Source of the DNA: Halarcobacter sp.
GTDB lineage: Bacteria; Campylobacterota; Campylobacteria; Campylobacterales; Arcobacteraceae
Direction: 5' to 3'
Length of the DNA: 64,000 nt
Assembly (NCBI GenBank): GCA_030145305.1
Contig: JAQYVX010000006.1
Span: forward strand, 141,649 to 205,648
Shown here one piece after another: positions 20,169 through 28,625 of the stretch. Made by a program: the position numbers and the translations under genes. The notes beneath the pieces are model-generated. The model was not told the DNA's origin and made no database searches. It was given only the letters and a program-made list of their open reading frames with translations. Position 1 is the first letter of the stretch, and every line of letters begins with the position of its first letter.

Positions 20169-21521
20169 TTAAGCTCTTGCTTCTTTAAGTGTTTCTGCAA
20201 TCATAAACGCCAATTCTAAAGACTGATCAGCATTTAATCTTGGATCACATTGTGTATGATATCTACTTGCTAGACCTTCATGTGTAATAGCAGCACTCGT
20301 ACTTCCTGTACACTCTGTTACATTTTGTCCTGTCATTTCTAAGTGGATTCCACCTGCAACACTTCCTTGGGCTTTGTGTATTTGGAAAAATTGTTTTACT
20401 TCACTTAAAATATTTGCGAAATCTCTTGTTTTATAACCATTTGGAGTTTTCTCTATATTTCCATGCATTGGATCACATGACCAAACAACTTTTTTACCTT
20501 CACTCTCCACTTTTTTTAGAAGACTTGGAAAAATATCTGCTACTTTTTCATGTCCCATTCTAACTATTAAATTAAGTCTTCCTGCTTCATTTTCTGGATT
20601 AAGAGCATCAATTAAATTAAGTAATTCATCTTCTTTCATAGAAGGGCCAACTTTACAACCAATTGGATTATTAATCCCTCTAAAATATTCTATATGAGCG
20701 CCATCTAAATCTCTTGTTCTATCACCAATCCATAACATATGAGCACTACAATCGTACCATTTACCTGTTAAAGAATCTTGTCTTGTTAAAGCTTCTTCAT
20801 AATTTAATAATAAAGCTTCATGTGAAGTATATAATGTAGTCTCTCTTAATTGGTTTGTGTTATTACTAGTAATTCCACATGCTTCCATAAATTTCATTGT
20901 TTCAGAAATTTTATTAGCCAATTGGTCATATTTTTCACCTAAAGTATTATCTTTAACAAAATCTAAATTCCAAGCGTGAACCTTATGTAAATCAGCCATT
21001 CCACCTCTTGCAAAAGCTCTAAGTAAATTTAGTGTTGCTGCACTTTGATTATATGCTTTTAAAAGTCTTTTTGCTTTTGGGATTCTTTCTTTTTCATTAA
21101 AACTAATATCGTTGATAATATCACCTCTATAAGAAGGTAAAGAAATTCCATTAATTTCTTCAAAATCAGAAGACCTAGGTTTTGCAAATTGTCCTGCAAT
21201 TCGCCCTACTTTTACAACAGGACAACCACCAGAGAAAGTTAAAACAATTGCCATTTGCATCATTACTTTAAATAAATCTTTAATATTATTTGCATTAAAG
21301 GCATTAAAGGATTCAGCACAATCTCCACCTTGTAGTAAAAACGCTTTTCCATCTACTACATTGGCTAATTTTGATTTTAACTTTTGTGCTTCTCCTGCAA
21401 AAATCAATGGAGGATATGAAGAAAGTTCATTCTCAACTCTTTTAAGTTTTTCTAAATCTTGGTATGTGGGTTGCTGTTTTATTGGGAAATCTCGCCAGCT
21501 ACTTGGATTCCAATTATTCAT
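20169..21521 (-). CDS. 3-deoxy-7-phosphoheptulonate (DAHP) synthase, class II
   Basis: It condenses phosphoenolpyruvate with erythrose 4-phosphate, the first step of the shikimate pathway. The 450-residue protein is the plant/mycobacterial-like class II type. It starts [19 protein letters not shown], then [25 protein letters not shown] with the PEP-binding Arg/Lys, [17 protein letters not shown] and a C-terminal [14 protein letters not shown]. Class II enzymes are normal in Campylobacterota. AAGGGC precedes the ATG at 21521. It is a single gene convergent with the selenoprotein gene. Erythrose 4-phosphate links it to tal and tkt also in this window. Confidence 0.95.
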   Translation of the reverse strand: MNNWNPSSWRDFPIKQQPTYQDLEKLKRVENELSSYPPLIFAGEAQKLKSKLANVVDGKAFLLQGGDCAESFNAFNANNIKDLFKVMMQMAIVLTFSGGCPVVKVGRIAGQFAKPRSSDFEEINGISLPSYRGDIINDISFNEKERIPKAKRLLKAYNQSAATLNLLRAFARGGMADLHKVHAWNLDFVKDNTLGEKYDQLANKISETMKFMEACGITSNNTNQLRETTLYTSHEALLLNYEEALTRQDSLTGKWYDCSAHMLWIGDRTRDLDGAHIEYFRGINNPIGCKVGPSMKEDELLNLIDALNPENEAGRLNLIVRMGHEKVADIFPSLLKKVESEGKKVVWSCDPMHGNIEKTPNGYKTRDFANILSEVKQFFQIHKAQGSVAGGIHLEMTGQNVTECTGSTSAAITHEGLASRYHTQCDPRLNADQSLELAFMIAETLKEARA

Positions 21522-21629
21522 AATATGCCCTTATATTTTTTAATAGTGCAAGATTTTATCGAAAGTTCACTTAAGTAGTTTAAAAATAAGCTAAAAAGAA
21601 ATTTTTAGCTTACTTTTCATAAATTTTAT

Positions 21630-22625
21630 TTAGTCTTTTTGAAGTTTTGAAAGAAGGTCTTTAAATGATTCTTTAAATGATTCTAAACCATCTATTAATA
21701 AAGTATCATAAACTTTATTTAAATCTATTTTATGAGAATTTAAACTTTCAAAATATTTATCACAATCATGCTCACTTAAAATATTACTTTGGTCTTTTTT
21801 ACCATCTTCTATCCAATCTTCAATTGTAGCTAGAGGAGCTGTATTTATTGAGTTTGGAAAAATTAAGTTGTCTACGTAATATGTTCCTGCTAAATCATTT
21901 CCTTTTACACCTGTACTTGCAAAAAGCGTTCTGATGTTTTTATTAGCAATTTTTTCAACTTCATGATAACATTTAGTTGCATTTATAATTCCTAATTTTC
22001 CAGTTTTTAAGCCTTTTGATAAAAGCTCTCTATCACACATCCTATCAAATCTTGAAACAAAAACTGAAACTACCGCTTTAATATCTTTATTTGAAATTTT
22101 AATTCCTTCATCTAAAGCTTTTGCACATTTAATAGCTTGTAAAGGAGAAAATACTAAAGTTGCATTTACATTAATCCCTTGAGATGTTAGCTCTTTCATA
22201 GCTTCATATCCAGCTTCAGTTGCAGGAACTTTTATCATTACATTATCAGCACCAATTTGAGAATATAATCTCATACCTTCTTCAATAGTACCTTTTGCAT
22301 CATCACATAAAGATGGGTCAACTTCAATTGAGATAAAACCATCATCTAAATTTTCAAGATGTAAATCATCTAATAACTCTGCTGCTCTTTTAATATCAGT
22401 AAGAGCTAATTCTTCATAAATAGTTTTTGCTTCATTTGCTTGTAACATTTGTAATTGTTGTCCATAAGCAGCTGAATTTGAAATAGATGATTCAAATATT
22501 GCAGGATTTGAAGTTGCTCCATGAATAATTCCATCTTTTATAATATCTTGAAATTTATTTTCTAAAAATTCTCTTTCTATAAAATCACACCAAAGTGAAA
22601 AATTAATATCCTCTTTTAAACTCAT
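21630..22625 (-). CDS. tal: Transaldolase
   Basis: The 331-residue enzyme of the non-oxidative pentose phosphate pathway transfers a dihydroxyacetone unit from sedoheptulose 7-phosphate. GATSNPAIFESSIS near residue 35, IEVDPSLCDD, and NVMIKVPATEAGYEAM with the Schiff-base Lys (near 140) are the family motifs, followed by NATLVFSPLQAIKCAKA and SVFVSRFDRMCD. Length fits the longer transaldolase subfamily seen in Campylobacter. The start is preceded by AAGGAG directly after a GTCC/GGAC hairpin. It lies downstream of serB, 163 bases away, with a structured element in between. Confidence 0.94.
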   Translation of the reverse strand: MSLKEDINFSLWCDFIEREFLENKFQDIIKDGIIHGATSNPAIFESSISNSAAYGQQLQMLQANEAKTIYEELALTDIKRAAELLDDLHLENLDDGFISIEVDPSLCDDAKGTIEEGMRLYSQIGADNVMIKVPATEAGYEAMKELTSQGINVNATLVFSPLQAIKCAKALDEGIKISNKDIKAVVSVFVSRFDRMCDRELLSKGLKTGKLGIINATKCYHEVEKIANKNIRTLFASTGVKGNDLAGTYYVDNLIFPNSINTAPLATIEDWIEDGKKDQSNILSEHDCDKYFESLNSHKIDLNKVYDTLLIDGLESFKESFKDLLSKLQKD

Positions 22626-22788
22626 TCTATTCTCTCCTTAAAAAGTCCCTATAAAAAGGACCTGTACATTTTTTTTGATTTCTTTTTTCTTTTTACTTTC
22701 TTGTCTTTAGCCTACGCTATAAAGAACAAGTTTTATAAAAACTGTTAAAGAACCAAATCCTAAAGTGAAGCAGGAATGCTTCTTTTTT
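22626..22788. ncRNA. Structured intergenic element, copy 1 (serB-tal gap)
   Basis: This 163-base gap resembles the gap at 42377-42517. Both share a block AANCAAATCCTAAAGT (plus strand, 22751-22766 here). Next to it is a GAAGCA/TGCTTC hairpin (22767-22782), with an inner hairpin (AAGTTTT/AAAACT around 22729-22743) on the other side. At the tal end is a GTCC/GGAC hairpin (22645-22661) abutting the AAGGAG ribosome-binding site. On the plus strand the GAAGCA hairpin is followed by eight T, like a terminator; on the minus strand the element would be the tal leader. It could be a cis-regulatory RNA or an antisense small RNA. Orientation and ligand are unknown. Confidence 0.45.
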
Positions 22789-23409
22789 TTATAAATGATC
22801 TAATATTTTTGTTAAATCTTTTGTATCTACAATTATATTAGCCTCTTTTTTTAAAATTTCTCTTGCACAAAAGGCAACTCTTTTTTCGGCATAAGCGAAC
22901 ATTGAAACATCATTCGCTCCATCTCCTGCTACTAAAGTGTTTTCTTTTGAAACACCAAGCATAGATTGAACTCTTTGAATCATGTCTCCTTTTGAGAAGC
23001 CAAACATCATATCACCACCAACAAGACCTGTTAGAATTCCATTTTTTTCATGCAAGATATTAGAAAAATCTGCATCTAGTCCAAGTTTTTCTTTTGCTGG
23101 ACTTGTTCCAATTCTAAAGCCACCTGAAAAACAAACAACTTTGTATCCTTGGTTTTTAAGCTCAGCTACAGTTTCATAAGCACCTGGCATTAAAGGTAGA
23201 TCTTTACAGATTTCTACAGCTTTTTTGTACTCTAAACCTTTTAATAAAGATACTCTTTTAATCAATGATTCAAAAAAATCAAGTTCCCCAGCCATTGCTT
23301 TTTCTGTAATTCCTGCAACTTCTTCTTCTAAACCTAAAGCAGCAGCTAAAAAATCAATAGTCTCACCATCCATTAATGTTGAATCAAAATCAAAAACAGC
23401 TAATTTCAT
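22789..23409 (-). CDS. serB: Phosphoserine phosphatase
   Basis: The start is the ATG at 23409 (MKLAVFDFDSTLMDGETID); readings further upstream run into the divergent ruvX promoter and gene. The 206-residue HAD-family enzyme has the nucleophile motif FDFDSTL, the motif II Ser in VVCFSGGFRIG, the conserved Lys and the GDGANDVSMF Mg-binding loop. It removes phosphate from phosphoserine in the last step of serine synthesis. Length matches the short ACT-less form in Campylobacter. It is divergent from ruvX, with both starts within 70 bases. Confidence 0.95.
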   Translation of the reverse strand: MKLAVFDFDSTLMDGETIDFLAAALGLEEEVAGITEKAMAGELDFFESLIKRVSLLKGLEYKKAVEICKDLPLMPGAYETVAELKNQGYKVVCFSGGFRIGTSPAKEKLGLDADFSNILHEKNGILTGLVGGDMMFGFSKGDMIQRVQSMLGVSKENTLVAGDGANDVSMFAYAEKRVAFCAREILKKEANIIVDTKDLTKILDHL

Positions 23410-23441
23410 AATATGTTTTCCTAGATTTATTTTTTTAAGGA

Positions 23442-23470
23442 TATAATAGTAGCGAAAACTTACTAAAGGA
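23442..23470 (+). promoter_or_regulatory. ruvX promoter -10 box and ribosome-binding site
   Basis: TATAAT lies at 23442-23447 and AAAGGA at 23465-23470, six bases before the TTG start at 23477. The good ribosome-binding site is what fixes this TTG as the ruvX start. Confidence 0.5.
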
Positions 23471-23476
23471 ACCTCT

Positions 23477-23857
23477 TTGAAACTTGCATGTATAGATATT
23501 GGACTTAAGAGAATAGGCGTAGCTATAAGCCTTAGAGACAAAATTATAAGTCCTCAAAATGCTATATTACGAAAGAATAGAAATCAAGCTGCACATGATG
23601 TAAACTCATTTTTAGAAGAATGGGAGATAGAAAAACTAATTGTTGGATATCCAAGCGCAAGTCTTGATATGCAAAAAAGAATAACTCATTTTGTAAAACT
23701 TTTAGAACTTAACATTCCATATGAACTTCAAGAAGAAAACATGAGTTCAATTGAAGCCCAAGAACTTATGAAAGGTGAAATAAAATACAAAAGAGATGGA
23801 AGACTTGATTCAATTGCAGCAAAGATAATTCTGGAAAGGTATTTAGATAGAAAATAA
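23477..23857 (+). CDS. ruvX: Putative pre-16S rRNA nuclease / Holliday junction resolvase-like protein (YqgF)
   Basis: The 126-residue RNase H-fold protein starts at TTG (23477). ACIDIGLKRIGVAIS is the YqgF N-terminal strand with the first catalytic Asp, KLIVGYPSAS the middle block, and RDGRLDSIAAKIILERYLD the C-terminal acidic motif with the last catalytic Asp. YqgF is essential in E. coli and matures the 5' end of 16S rRNA; older annotation calls it a Holliday junction resolvase. Slightly short but complete. It is convergent with the HD-GYP gene. Confidence 0.92.
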   Translation: MKLACIDIGLKRIGVAISLRDKIISPQNAILRKNRNQAAHDVNSFLEEWEIEKLIVGYPSASLDMQKRITHFVKLLELNIPYELQEENMSSIEAQELMKGEIKYKRDGRLDSIAAKIILERYLDRK

Positions 23858-23875
23858 ATTTTGCTTATTTAAATC

Positions 23876-24979
23876 TTAGTCTTGGTATTTTAATCTGATT
23901 TTATTTATTTCATCAAAGTTTTCAAAAAACAAATCCACAAGTTTTGGGTCAAAATGTTTTCCTCTTTGATCTTTGAAAAATTCTAATATTCTTTCTAATT
24001 CCCAAGCTTTTTTATAAACTCTGTCACTAGCAAGTGCATCAAAAACATCTGCAAGGGCGGTTATTCGACCAAAAATATGTATGTTTTCACCAGCAATTTT
24101 CTTAGGATAGCCACTTCCATCCCATTTTTCATGATGTTGATGAGCAACTATTGAAGCAGCTTTTAGTATTGGTTTATCAGAATTTTTAAGCATATTAAAG
24201 CCAAGAGTTGAGTGAGTTTTCATTACTTTAAATTCATCATCACTTAATTTTCCTGGTTTATTTAGAATTTCATCTTTTATTCCAACTTTTCCAATATCAT
24301 GCATAGGAGAAGCTAGTTTTAAAAGTTCTGCCTCTTCTTTTGGAAGTCCATATTTAAGTGCTAATATTTCAGAATAAATAGCAACTCTTTTTACATGATT
24401 CCCTGTTTCTTTACTTCTTGTTTCACCAATTGCACCCATTGTATAAACAACTTCTTTTTGGATATTAATAATATCTTCATTAGCTTGTACTACTTTTGTA
24501 ATATCAGTTCCATATACTAAAATTGCATCTAAGTTTTTTACACCTTTTAACATAAAAGTATAATATTTTTCTTTTGTAAAATGATGTTCAACTTGATAAG
24601 TTTCACTATTTTTTATTAACTTATTTAATAACTCTTTGTCATTTAAAAACTTGAAAGTATCAATATTTGAAAATATATTTTTCCCAGGTTCGTTTTTAAA
24701 AATAATATTAGCTTTTGAATCAATTATTACAATAGGTTCTGGATTAAATTTTGGTAAGGCTTCTATATATCTATTCTTTTGTCTTAAATCATTATTTATT
24801 CCAAACGTTGAATAAAAGAAACAATTTTTAATCATATTTTGATAAGCTAATGCAATTGTAAAAAAAATAAAAAACCAATAAGGTGTACTAAAAGCTAATA
24901 TTGCGAAGATTATACTCATTATCCATCTTATATTAATCTCTAATTCGGACATATTTGAACATTTAATTTCTAAATTCAT
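23876..24979 (-). CDS. HD-GYP domain protein (probable c-di-GMP phosphodiesterase) with membrane anchor and PAS-like domain
   Basis: The 367-residue protein has one or two hydrophobic helices at about 17-48. A PAS-like segment follows (about 70-165: PEPIVIIDSKANIIFKNEPG). The HD-GYP domain is at about 180-360, with RSKETGNHVKRVA, MHDIGKVGI, HHEKWDGSGYPKKI and FGRITALADVFDALASDR. The HD metal ligands and the GYP loop are all present, so cleavage of cyclic di-GMP is likely. The input signal is unknown. Its ATG at 24979 follows AAGG. It is nine bases downstream of acpS and likely co-transcribed with it. Confidence 0.9.
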   Translation of the reverse strand: MNLEIKCSNMSELEINIRWIMSIIFAILAFSTPYWFFIFFTIALAYQNMIKNCFFYSTFGINNDLRQKNRYIEALPKFNPEPIVIIDSKANIIFKNEPGKNIFSNIDTFKFLNDKELLNKLIKNSETYQVEHHFTKEKYYTFMLKGVKNLDAILVYGTDITKVVQANEDIINIQKEVVYTMGAIGETRSKETGNHVKRVAIYSEILALKYGLPKEEAELLKLASPMHDIGKVGIKDEILNKPGKLSDDEFKVMKTHSTLGFNMLKNSDKPILKAASIVAHQHHEKWDGSGYPKKIAGENIHIFGRITALADVFDALASDRVYKKAWELERILEFFKDQRGKHFDPKLVDLFFENFDEINKIRLKYQD

Positions 24980-24988
24980 TTTTAAACC

Positions 24989-25336
24989 TTATTTTTCTAA
25001 AGCTACAACAGCTATTGCAAAACCATTATCATGGGCTATGGATAAACTTGCATCTTTTATAGAAAATTTTTCTATAACTTTTGAAGAAAAAGTAATCAAA
25101 GGTGCATTTTTGGCAGTTTTTGAAATAATAATATCATGAAAAGAGCAATCCCCACCAATTCCTGTTCCTAAAGCTTTACTTGCAGCCTCTTTAGCAGCCC
25201 AAAAGCCAGCTGCTGTCTCAGGACGTTTTATTAATGCAATTTCATCTTCATTTAAAAAGCGTTCGTAAGCTTTTCTTCCAAATTTTTCATACAATTTTTT
25301 TATTCTATTTATTGAAGTTATATCAATCCCTATCAT
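24989..25336 (-). CDS. acpS: Holo-[acyl-carrier-protein] synthase
   Basis: The 115-residue enzyme transfers 4'-phosphopantetheine from coenzyme A to acyl carrier protein. MIGIDITSINRIKKL has the metal-binding Asp, RFLNEDEIAL follows, and AGFWAAKEAASKALGTGIG is the AcpS signature with the second acidic ligand. SIAHDNGFAIAVVALE closes the domain. Length and motif order are normal for the family. It precedes the HD-GYP gene and is divergent from the permease gene at 25369, with only 32 bases between the two starts. Confidence 0.96.
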   Translation of the reverse strand: MIGIDITSINRIKKLYEKFGRKAYERFLNEDEIALIKRPETAAGFWAAKEAASKALGTGIGGDCSFHDIIISKTAKNAPLITFSSKVIEKFSIKDASLSIAHDNGFAIAVVALEK

Positions 25337-25355
25337 TTTTAAAACCTATTTAGTG

Positions 25356-25361
25356 TATAAT
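25356..25361 (+). promoter_or_regulatory. -10 box implying a leaderless transcript for the permease gene
   Basis: A perfect TATAAT at 25356-25361 ends seven bases before the ATG at 25369. Transcription normally starts 6-8 bases after a -10 box, so the mRNA would begin at or next to the start codon. There is no ribosome-binding site in those seven bases. Confidence 0.5.
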
Positions 25362-25368
25362 CCCAAGC

Positions 25369-26328
25369 ATGAGACTGTTTTTTAATAAATTATTATACCT
25401 TATTACTATGCTTTTTATTATAAGCTTAATATCATTTATAGCAATAAATGCTGCGCCAAACTCCTTTTTTGCAAGTGGAGAATTAAATCCAAATATTACT
25501 GAAGAGTCAATTGCTCAATTAAAAGCTATTTATGGCTTAGATAAACCCTTATATATACAATTTTTTTCTTGGTTGCTAGCAATTGTTCAACTTGACTTTG
25601 GAATATCCTTTGCAAGTGGAGAAATGGTAAAAACTGAAATTTTAGATAGAATTCCAATTACTTTAACAATAAATATTATTTCTATGTTTTTAATATTTGT
25701 TATTTCTTTATATTTAGGAATTAAATCAGCATTAAATAAAAACTCTTTTTTTGATAGATTTACAGGACAATTATCCCTTCTTAGCTTTTCTATGCCTTCA
25801 TTTTATTTAGCACTTTTATCAGTTCTTGTATTTTCAATATACTTTAAAATTCTACCAATTGCTGGATTACATTCTATTCCAAATGATGGAAGTTTAACTT
25901 ACTATTTAGACTTTGCTTGGCATTTAATTTTACCAATTACTATTATTGTATTTGGAGGAATTGGAAGTTTGACTTTATACATTAGATCACTTACGATTGA
26001 AATATTAAAATCAGATTATATATTTTTTGCTAAATCTCGTGGGCTTGATAATAAAAAAATTCTAAGATATTACTTACTACCAAATCTTTATCCTCCTGTT
26101 ATTACTCTACTTGGCTTATCTTTGCCTGGAATTATCGGAGGTTCAGTAATTCTTGAATCTATTTTCTCAATTGATGGAATGGGACTTTTGTTTTATCAAA
26201 GTGCTTTAAGCCATGATTATCCAGTTATTATGGGAATCCTCATAATTGGTGCATTTTTGACACTAATTGGAAATATGTTTGCTGATTTAATTTTGTTGAA
26301 ACTAAATCCTAATTATAATGCCAAATAA
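25369..26328 (+). CDS. ABC transporter permease of the DppB/OppB (peptide/nickel) family
   Basis: The 319-residue inner-membrane protein has about six helices. The N-terminus (FFNKLLYLITMLFIISLISF) and the SFASGEMVKTEI periplasmic part are typical of OppB-type permeases. FAKSRGLDNKKILRYYLLPNLYPPVI is the EAA loop that docks on the ATPase. It should transport peptides, nickel or similar solutes with an OppC-type partner, ATPases and a binding protein, but none of these is adjacent, so it is an orphan here. The likely leaderless start at 25369 matches the family's N-terminus. Divergent from acpS. Confidence 0.88.
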   Translation: MRLFFNKLLYLITMLFIISLISFIAINAAPNSFFASGELNPNITEESIAQLKAIYGLDKPLYIQFFSWLLAIVQLDFGISFASGEMVKTEILDRIPITLTINIISMFLIFVISLYLGIKSALNKNSFFDRFTGQLSLLSFSMPSFYLALLSVLVFSIYFKILPIAGLHSIPNDGSLTYYLDFAWHLILPITIIVFGGIGSLTLYIRSLTIEILKSDYIFFAKSRGLDNKKILRYYLLPNLYPPVITLLGLSLPGIIGGSVILESIFSIDGMGLLFYQSALSHDYPVIMGILIIGAFLTLIGNMFADLILLKLNPNYNAK

Positions 26329-26345
26329 AAAATAAATACAAAAGG

Positions 26346-26373
26346 AAAAGTCCTCTAAAGAAAAGGACCTTTT
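26346..26373 (+). promoter_or_regulatory. Hairpin abutting the panC ribosome-binding site
   Basis: AAAAGTCCT (26346-26354) pairs with AGGAC-C-TTTT (26364-26373, one bulge). AAGGAG, the panC ribosome-binding site, starts on the next base. Hairpins of the same GTCC/GGAC type are followed by the same T-run and AAGGAG before tal (22645-22661) and the second PII gene (42388-42423). Confidence 0.5.
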
Positions 26374-26384
26374 AAGGAGAATGT

Positions 26385-27203
26385 TTGAAAATATTAAAAA
26401 CGATTGATGAATTAAGAGATGCAAGAAAAAGTATTTCTTCAAATGTAGGTTTTGTTCCTACAATGGGCGCGCTTCATCAAGGACATATTTCGCTTATAAA
26501 AAGAGCAAGACTTGAAAATGAGATTGTAATTGTGTCAATCTTTGTAAATCCAACTCAATTTTTGCCAGGTGAAGATTTGGCTGCTTATCCTAGAAAAGAT
26601 GAGGCAGATAAAAAAATCTGTGAGATGTGTAAGGTCGATTATCTTTTTATGCCAGAGATTTCTACAATGTATAAAGAAGAAGAGACTTTAGTAAAAGCTT
26701 CAAATAGAAGTTATATTTTAGAAGGTAAAGCAAGACCTGGTCACTTTGATGGAGTTTTACAAGTTGTGCTTAAACTTTTTGGATTAACCCAGCCTACAAA
26801 TGCATATTTTGGGAAAAAAGACGCACAACAACTTTTATTAATATCTCAAATGGTTAAGGATTTCTTTTTACCTATAAATATAGTTGAATGTGAAATAATA
26901 AGAGAATCAGATGGCTTAGCTTTAAGTTCACGAAATGTATATTTAGATGAGAAACAAAGAAAAGATGCTCTTTTACTTTCAAAATCACTTTATCTTGCAG
27001 CTTCATTACTTACAAAAGAAGAAAAAGATGTAAAAGTAATAAAAAATAAAATATACGAAGTACTTCAAGGTCTAGATGTAGAGTATGTAGCGATAGTTGA
27101 TAGAAGTTTTAATGAATTAGAAGAGATTGAAATAGGAAATAGCATAATACTGCTAGTTGTTAAGTTTGGACAAACAAGACTTTTAGACAATATCTGGTTA
27201 TAA
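26385..27203 (+). CDS. panC: Pantothenate synthetase
   Basis: It condenses pantoate with beta-alanine using ATP, the last step to pantothenate. The 272-residue protein has VGFVPTMGALHQGHISLIKRA with the HxGH-type nucleotide-binding His residues, IFVNPTQF, YFGKKDAQQL (the KMSKS-like area) and ESDGLALSSRN. Length fits the family. The start is TTG at 26385, six bases after AAGGAGA; the ATG at 26381 is out of frame. A hairpin directly precedes the ribosome-binding site. It is probably a single gene or linked to the upstream permease. Confidence 0.96.
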   Translation: MKILKTIDELRDARKSISSNVGFVPTMGALHQGHISLIKRARLENEIVIVSIFVNPTQFLPGEDLAAYPRKDEADKKICEMCKVDYLFMPEISTMYKEEETLVKASNRSYILEGKARPGHFDGVLQVVLKLFGLTQPTNAYFGKKDAQQLLLISQMVKDFFLPINIVECEIIRESDGLALSSRNVYLDEKQRKDALLLSKSLYLAASLLTKEEKDVKVIKNKIYEVLQGLDVEYVAIVDRSFNELEEIEIGNSIILLVVKFGQTRLLDNIWL

Positions 27204-27275
27204 AATTTTACAATTTTTTCATAATATGCTAAAATCCACAAAATAAATAGAAAACAAATAGAAAGTAAATATTAC

Positions 27276-28625
27276 ATGAAATTTAGCGAAAACAAACCCA
27301 CAAAATCTTTACACTTAGTAAGTCTTGGTTGTACAAAGAATCTTGTTGATTCAGAAATCATGTTAGGAAAACTAAGGGATTATCAAATAGTTGATACTCC
27401 TGAAACTGCCGATGTGATTATTGTAAATACCTGTGGATTTATTGATAGTGCAAAAGAAGAGAGTATAAATACAATTTTAAATCTTCACGATGAAAGAAAA
27501 AAAGAATCGGTACTTGTTGTAGCTGGTTGTTTAACTCAAAGATATCAAGAAGAATTACAAAAAGAACTACCTGAAATTGATATTTTTACAGGAGTTGGAG
27601 ACTATGACAAAATTGATATTTTAGTAAATGAAAAAAGATCAGCTTTTACAGATGAAGTATTTTTATTAAATGAAAATGATCACAGGGTTATCACAGGTTC
27701 TTCGTACCATGCATATGTAAAGCTAAGTGAAGGCTGTAATCAAGTTTGTTCTTTTTGTGCTATTCCAGCTTTTAAAGGAAAACTTCACTCTAGGACTTTA
27801 GAATCACTTGTTAAAGAGGTAAAAAACTTAGTTGCAAATGGATATTCTGATTTTTCTTTTGTTTCACAAGATTCTTCTTCTTTTTTAAGAGATTTAAATA
27901 TTAAAGATGGTTTAGAGCAATTAATTGAAGAAGTTGGAAAAATCGAAGGAATTAAAACAGCAAGAATTTTATATCTTTATCCTTCAACTACTGAGTTAAG
28001 TTTGATAGAAAAAATCAAAAACTCGCCTATATTTGAAAATTATTTTGATATGCCTTTACAACATATATCTCCTACTTTATTAAAAATTATGAAAAGAGGG
28101 AAAGGTGTAGAAAAGTTAAAAGAACTTATGAAGGCAATGAGAGATGTTCCTAATTCATTTGTAAGGTCTACTTTTATTGTAGGGCATCCAGGAGAATCTC
28201 AAGAAGATTTTGAAGAATTATGTAAATATCTTGAAGAATACAAATTTGATAGAGCAAATGTGTTTTCATATTCTGATGAAGAAGGAACAACAGCCTTTGA
28301 TAGAATGGATAAAATTCCCCAAGAAATCATCGATGATAGAGCAGATATTTTAGGAGAGATAATTTCTAGAACTACTCAAGAATCACTTGAAAATGAAGTT
28401 GGAAAAACTTTTGAAGTTTATATTGATGGAGAAAGTGATGAGCATGAATATTTATTAAGTGCAAGAAAAACTTCTTGGGCTCCTGATATTGATGGAGAAA
28501 TATATATTAATGACAATGAAATTTTTGATGAAAATTCACAAGAAAAATTAAAATTTGGACAAGTCTATACTGTACGAGTAACTGAACTTGTAGGAGATAA
28601 ATTACTAGCAACTGTAATTAAATAG
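27276..28625 (+). CDS. rimO: Ribosomal protein uS12 methylthiotransferase
   Basis: The 449-residue radical-SAM enzyme adds a methylthio group to Asp of ribosomal protein S12. The N-terminal UPF0004 domain carries three Cys (SLGCTKNLVDSE, VNTCGF, VAGCLTQRY) that bind the auxiliary cluster. The radical-SAM CxxxCxxC motif is in GCNQVCSFCAIPAFKG (near residue 152), and the C-terminal ~70 residues form a TRAM domain. SLGCTKNLVDSE is the RimO-type rather than MiaB-type signature. A possible -10 (TAAAAT) is at 27230. tilS begins directly after the stop, so the two are co-transcribed. Confidence 0.96.
   Translation: MKFSENKPTKSLHLVSLGCTKNLVDSEIMLGKLRDYQIVDTPETADVIIVNTCGFIDSAKEESINTILNLHDERKKESVLVVAGCLTQRYQEELQKELPEIDIFTGVGDYDKIDILVNEKRSAFTDEVFLLNENDHRVITGSSYHAYVKLSEGCNQVCSFCAIPAFKGKLHSRTLESLVKEVKNLVANGYSDFSFVSQDSSSFLRDLNIKDGLEQLIEEVGKIEGIKTARILYLYPSTTELSLIEKIKNSPIFENYFDMPLQHISPTLLKIMKRGKGVEKLKELMKAMRDVPNSFVRSTFIVGHPGESQEDFEELCKYLEEYKFDRANVFSYSDEEGTTAFDRMDKIPQEIIDDRADILGEIISRTTQESLENEVGKTFEVYIDGESDEHEYLLSARKTSWAPDIDGEIYINDNEIFDENSQEKLKFGQVYTVRVTELVGDKLLATVIK

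Noticed and set aside
26381..26383. ATG just before panC as its start codon
   Set aside because: It is out of frame and stops after eight codons; the TTG at 26385 gives the family N-terminus.
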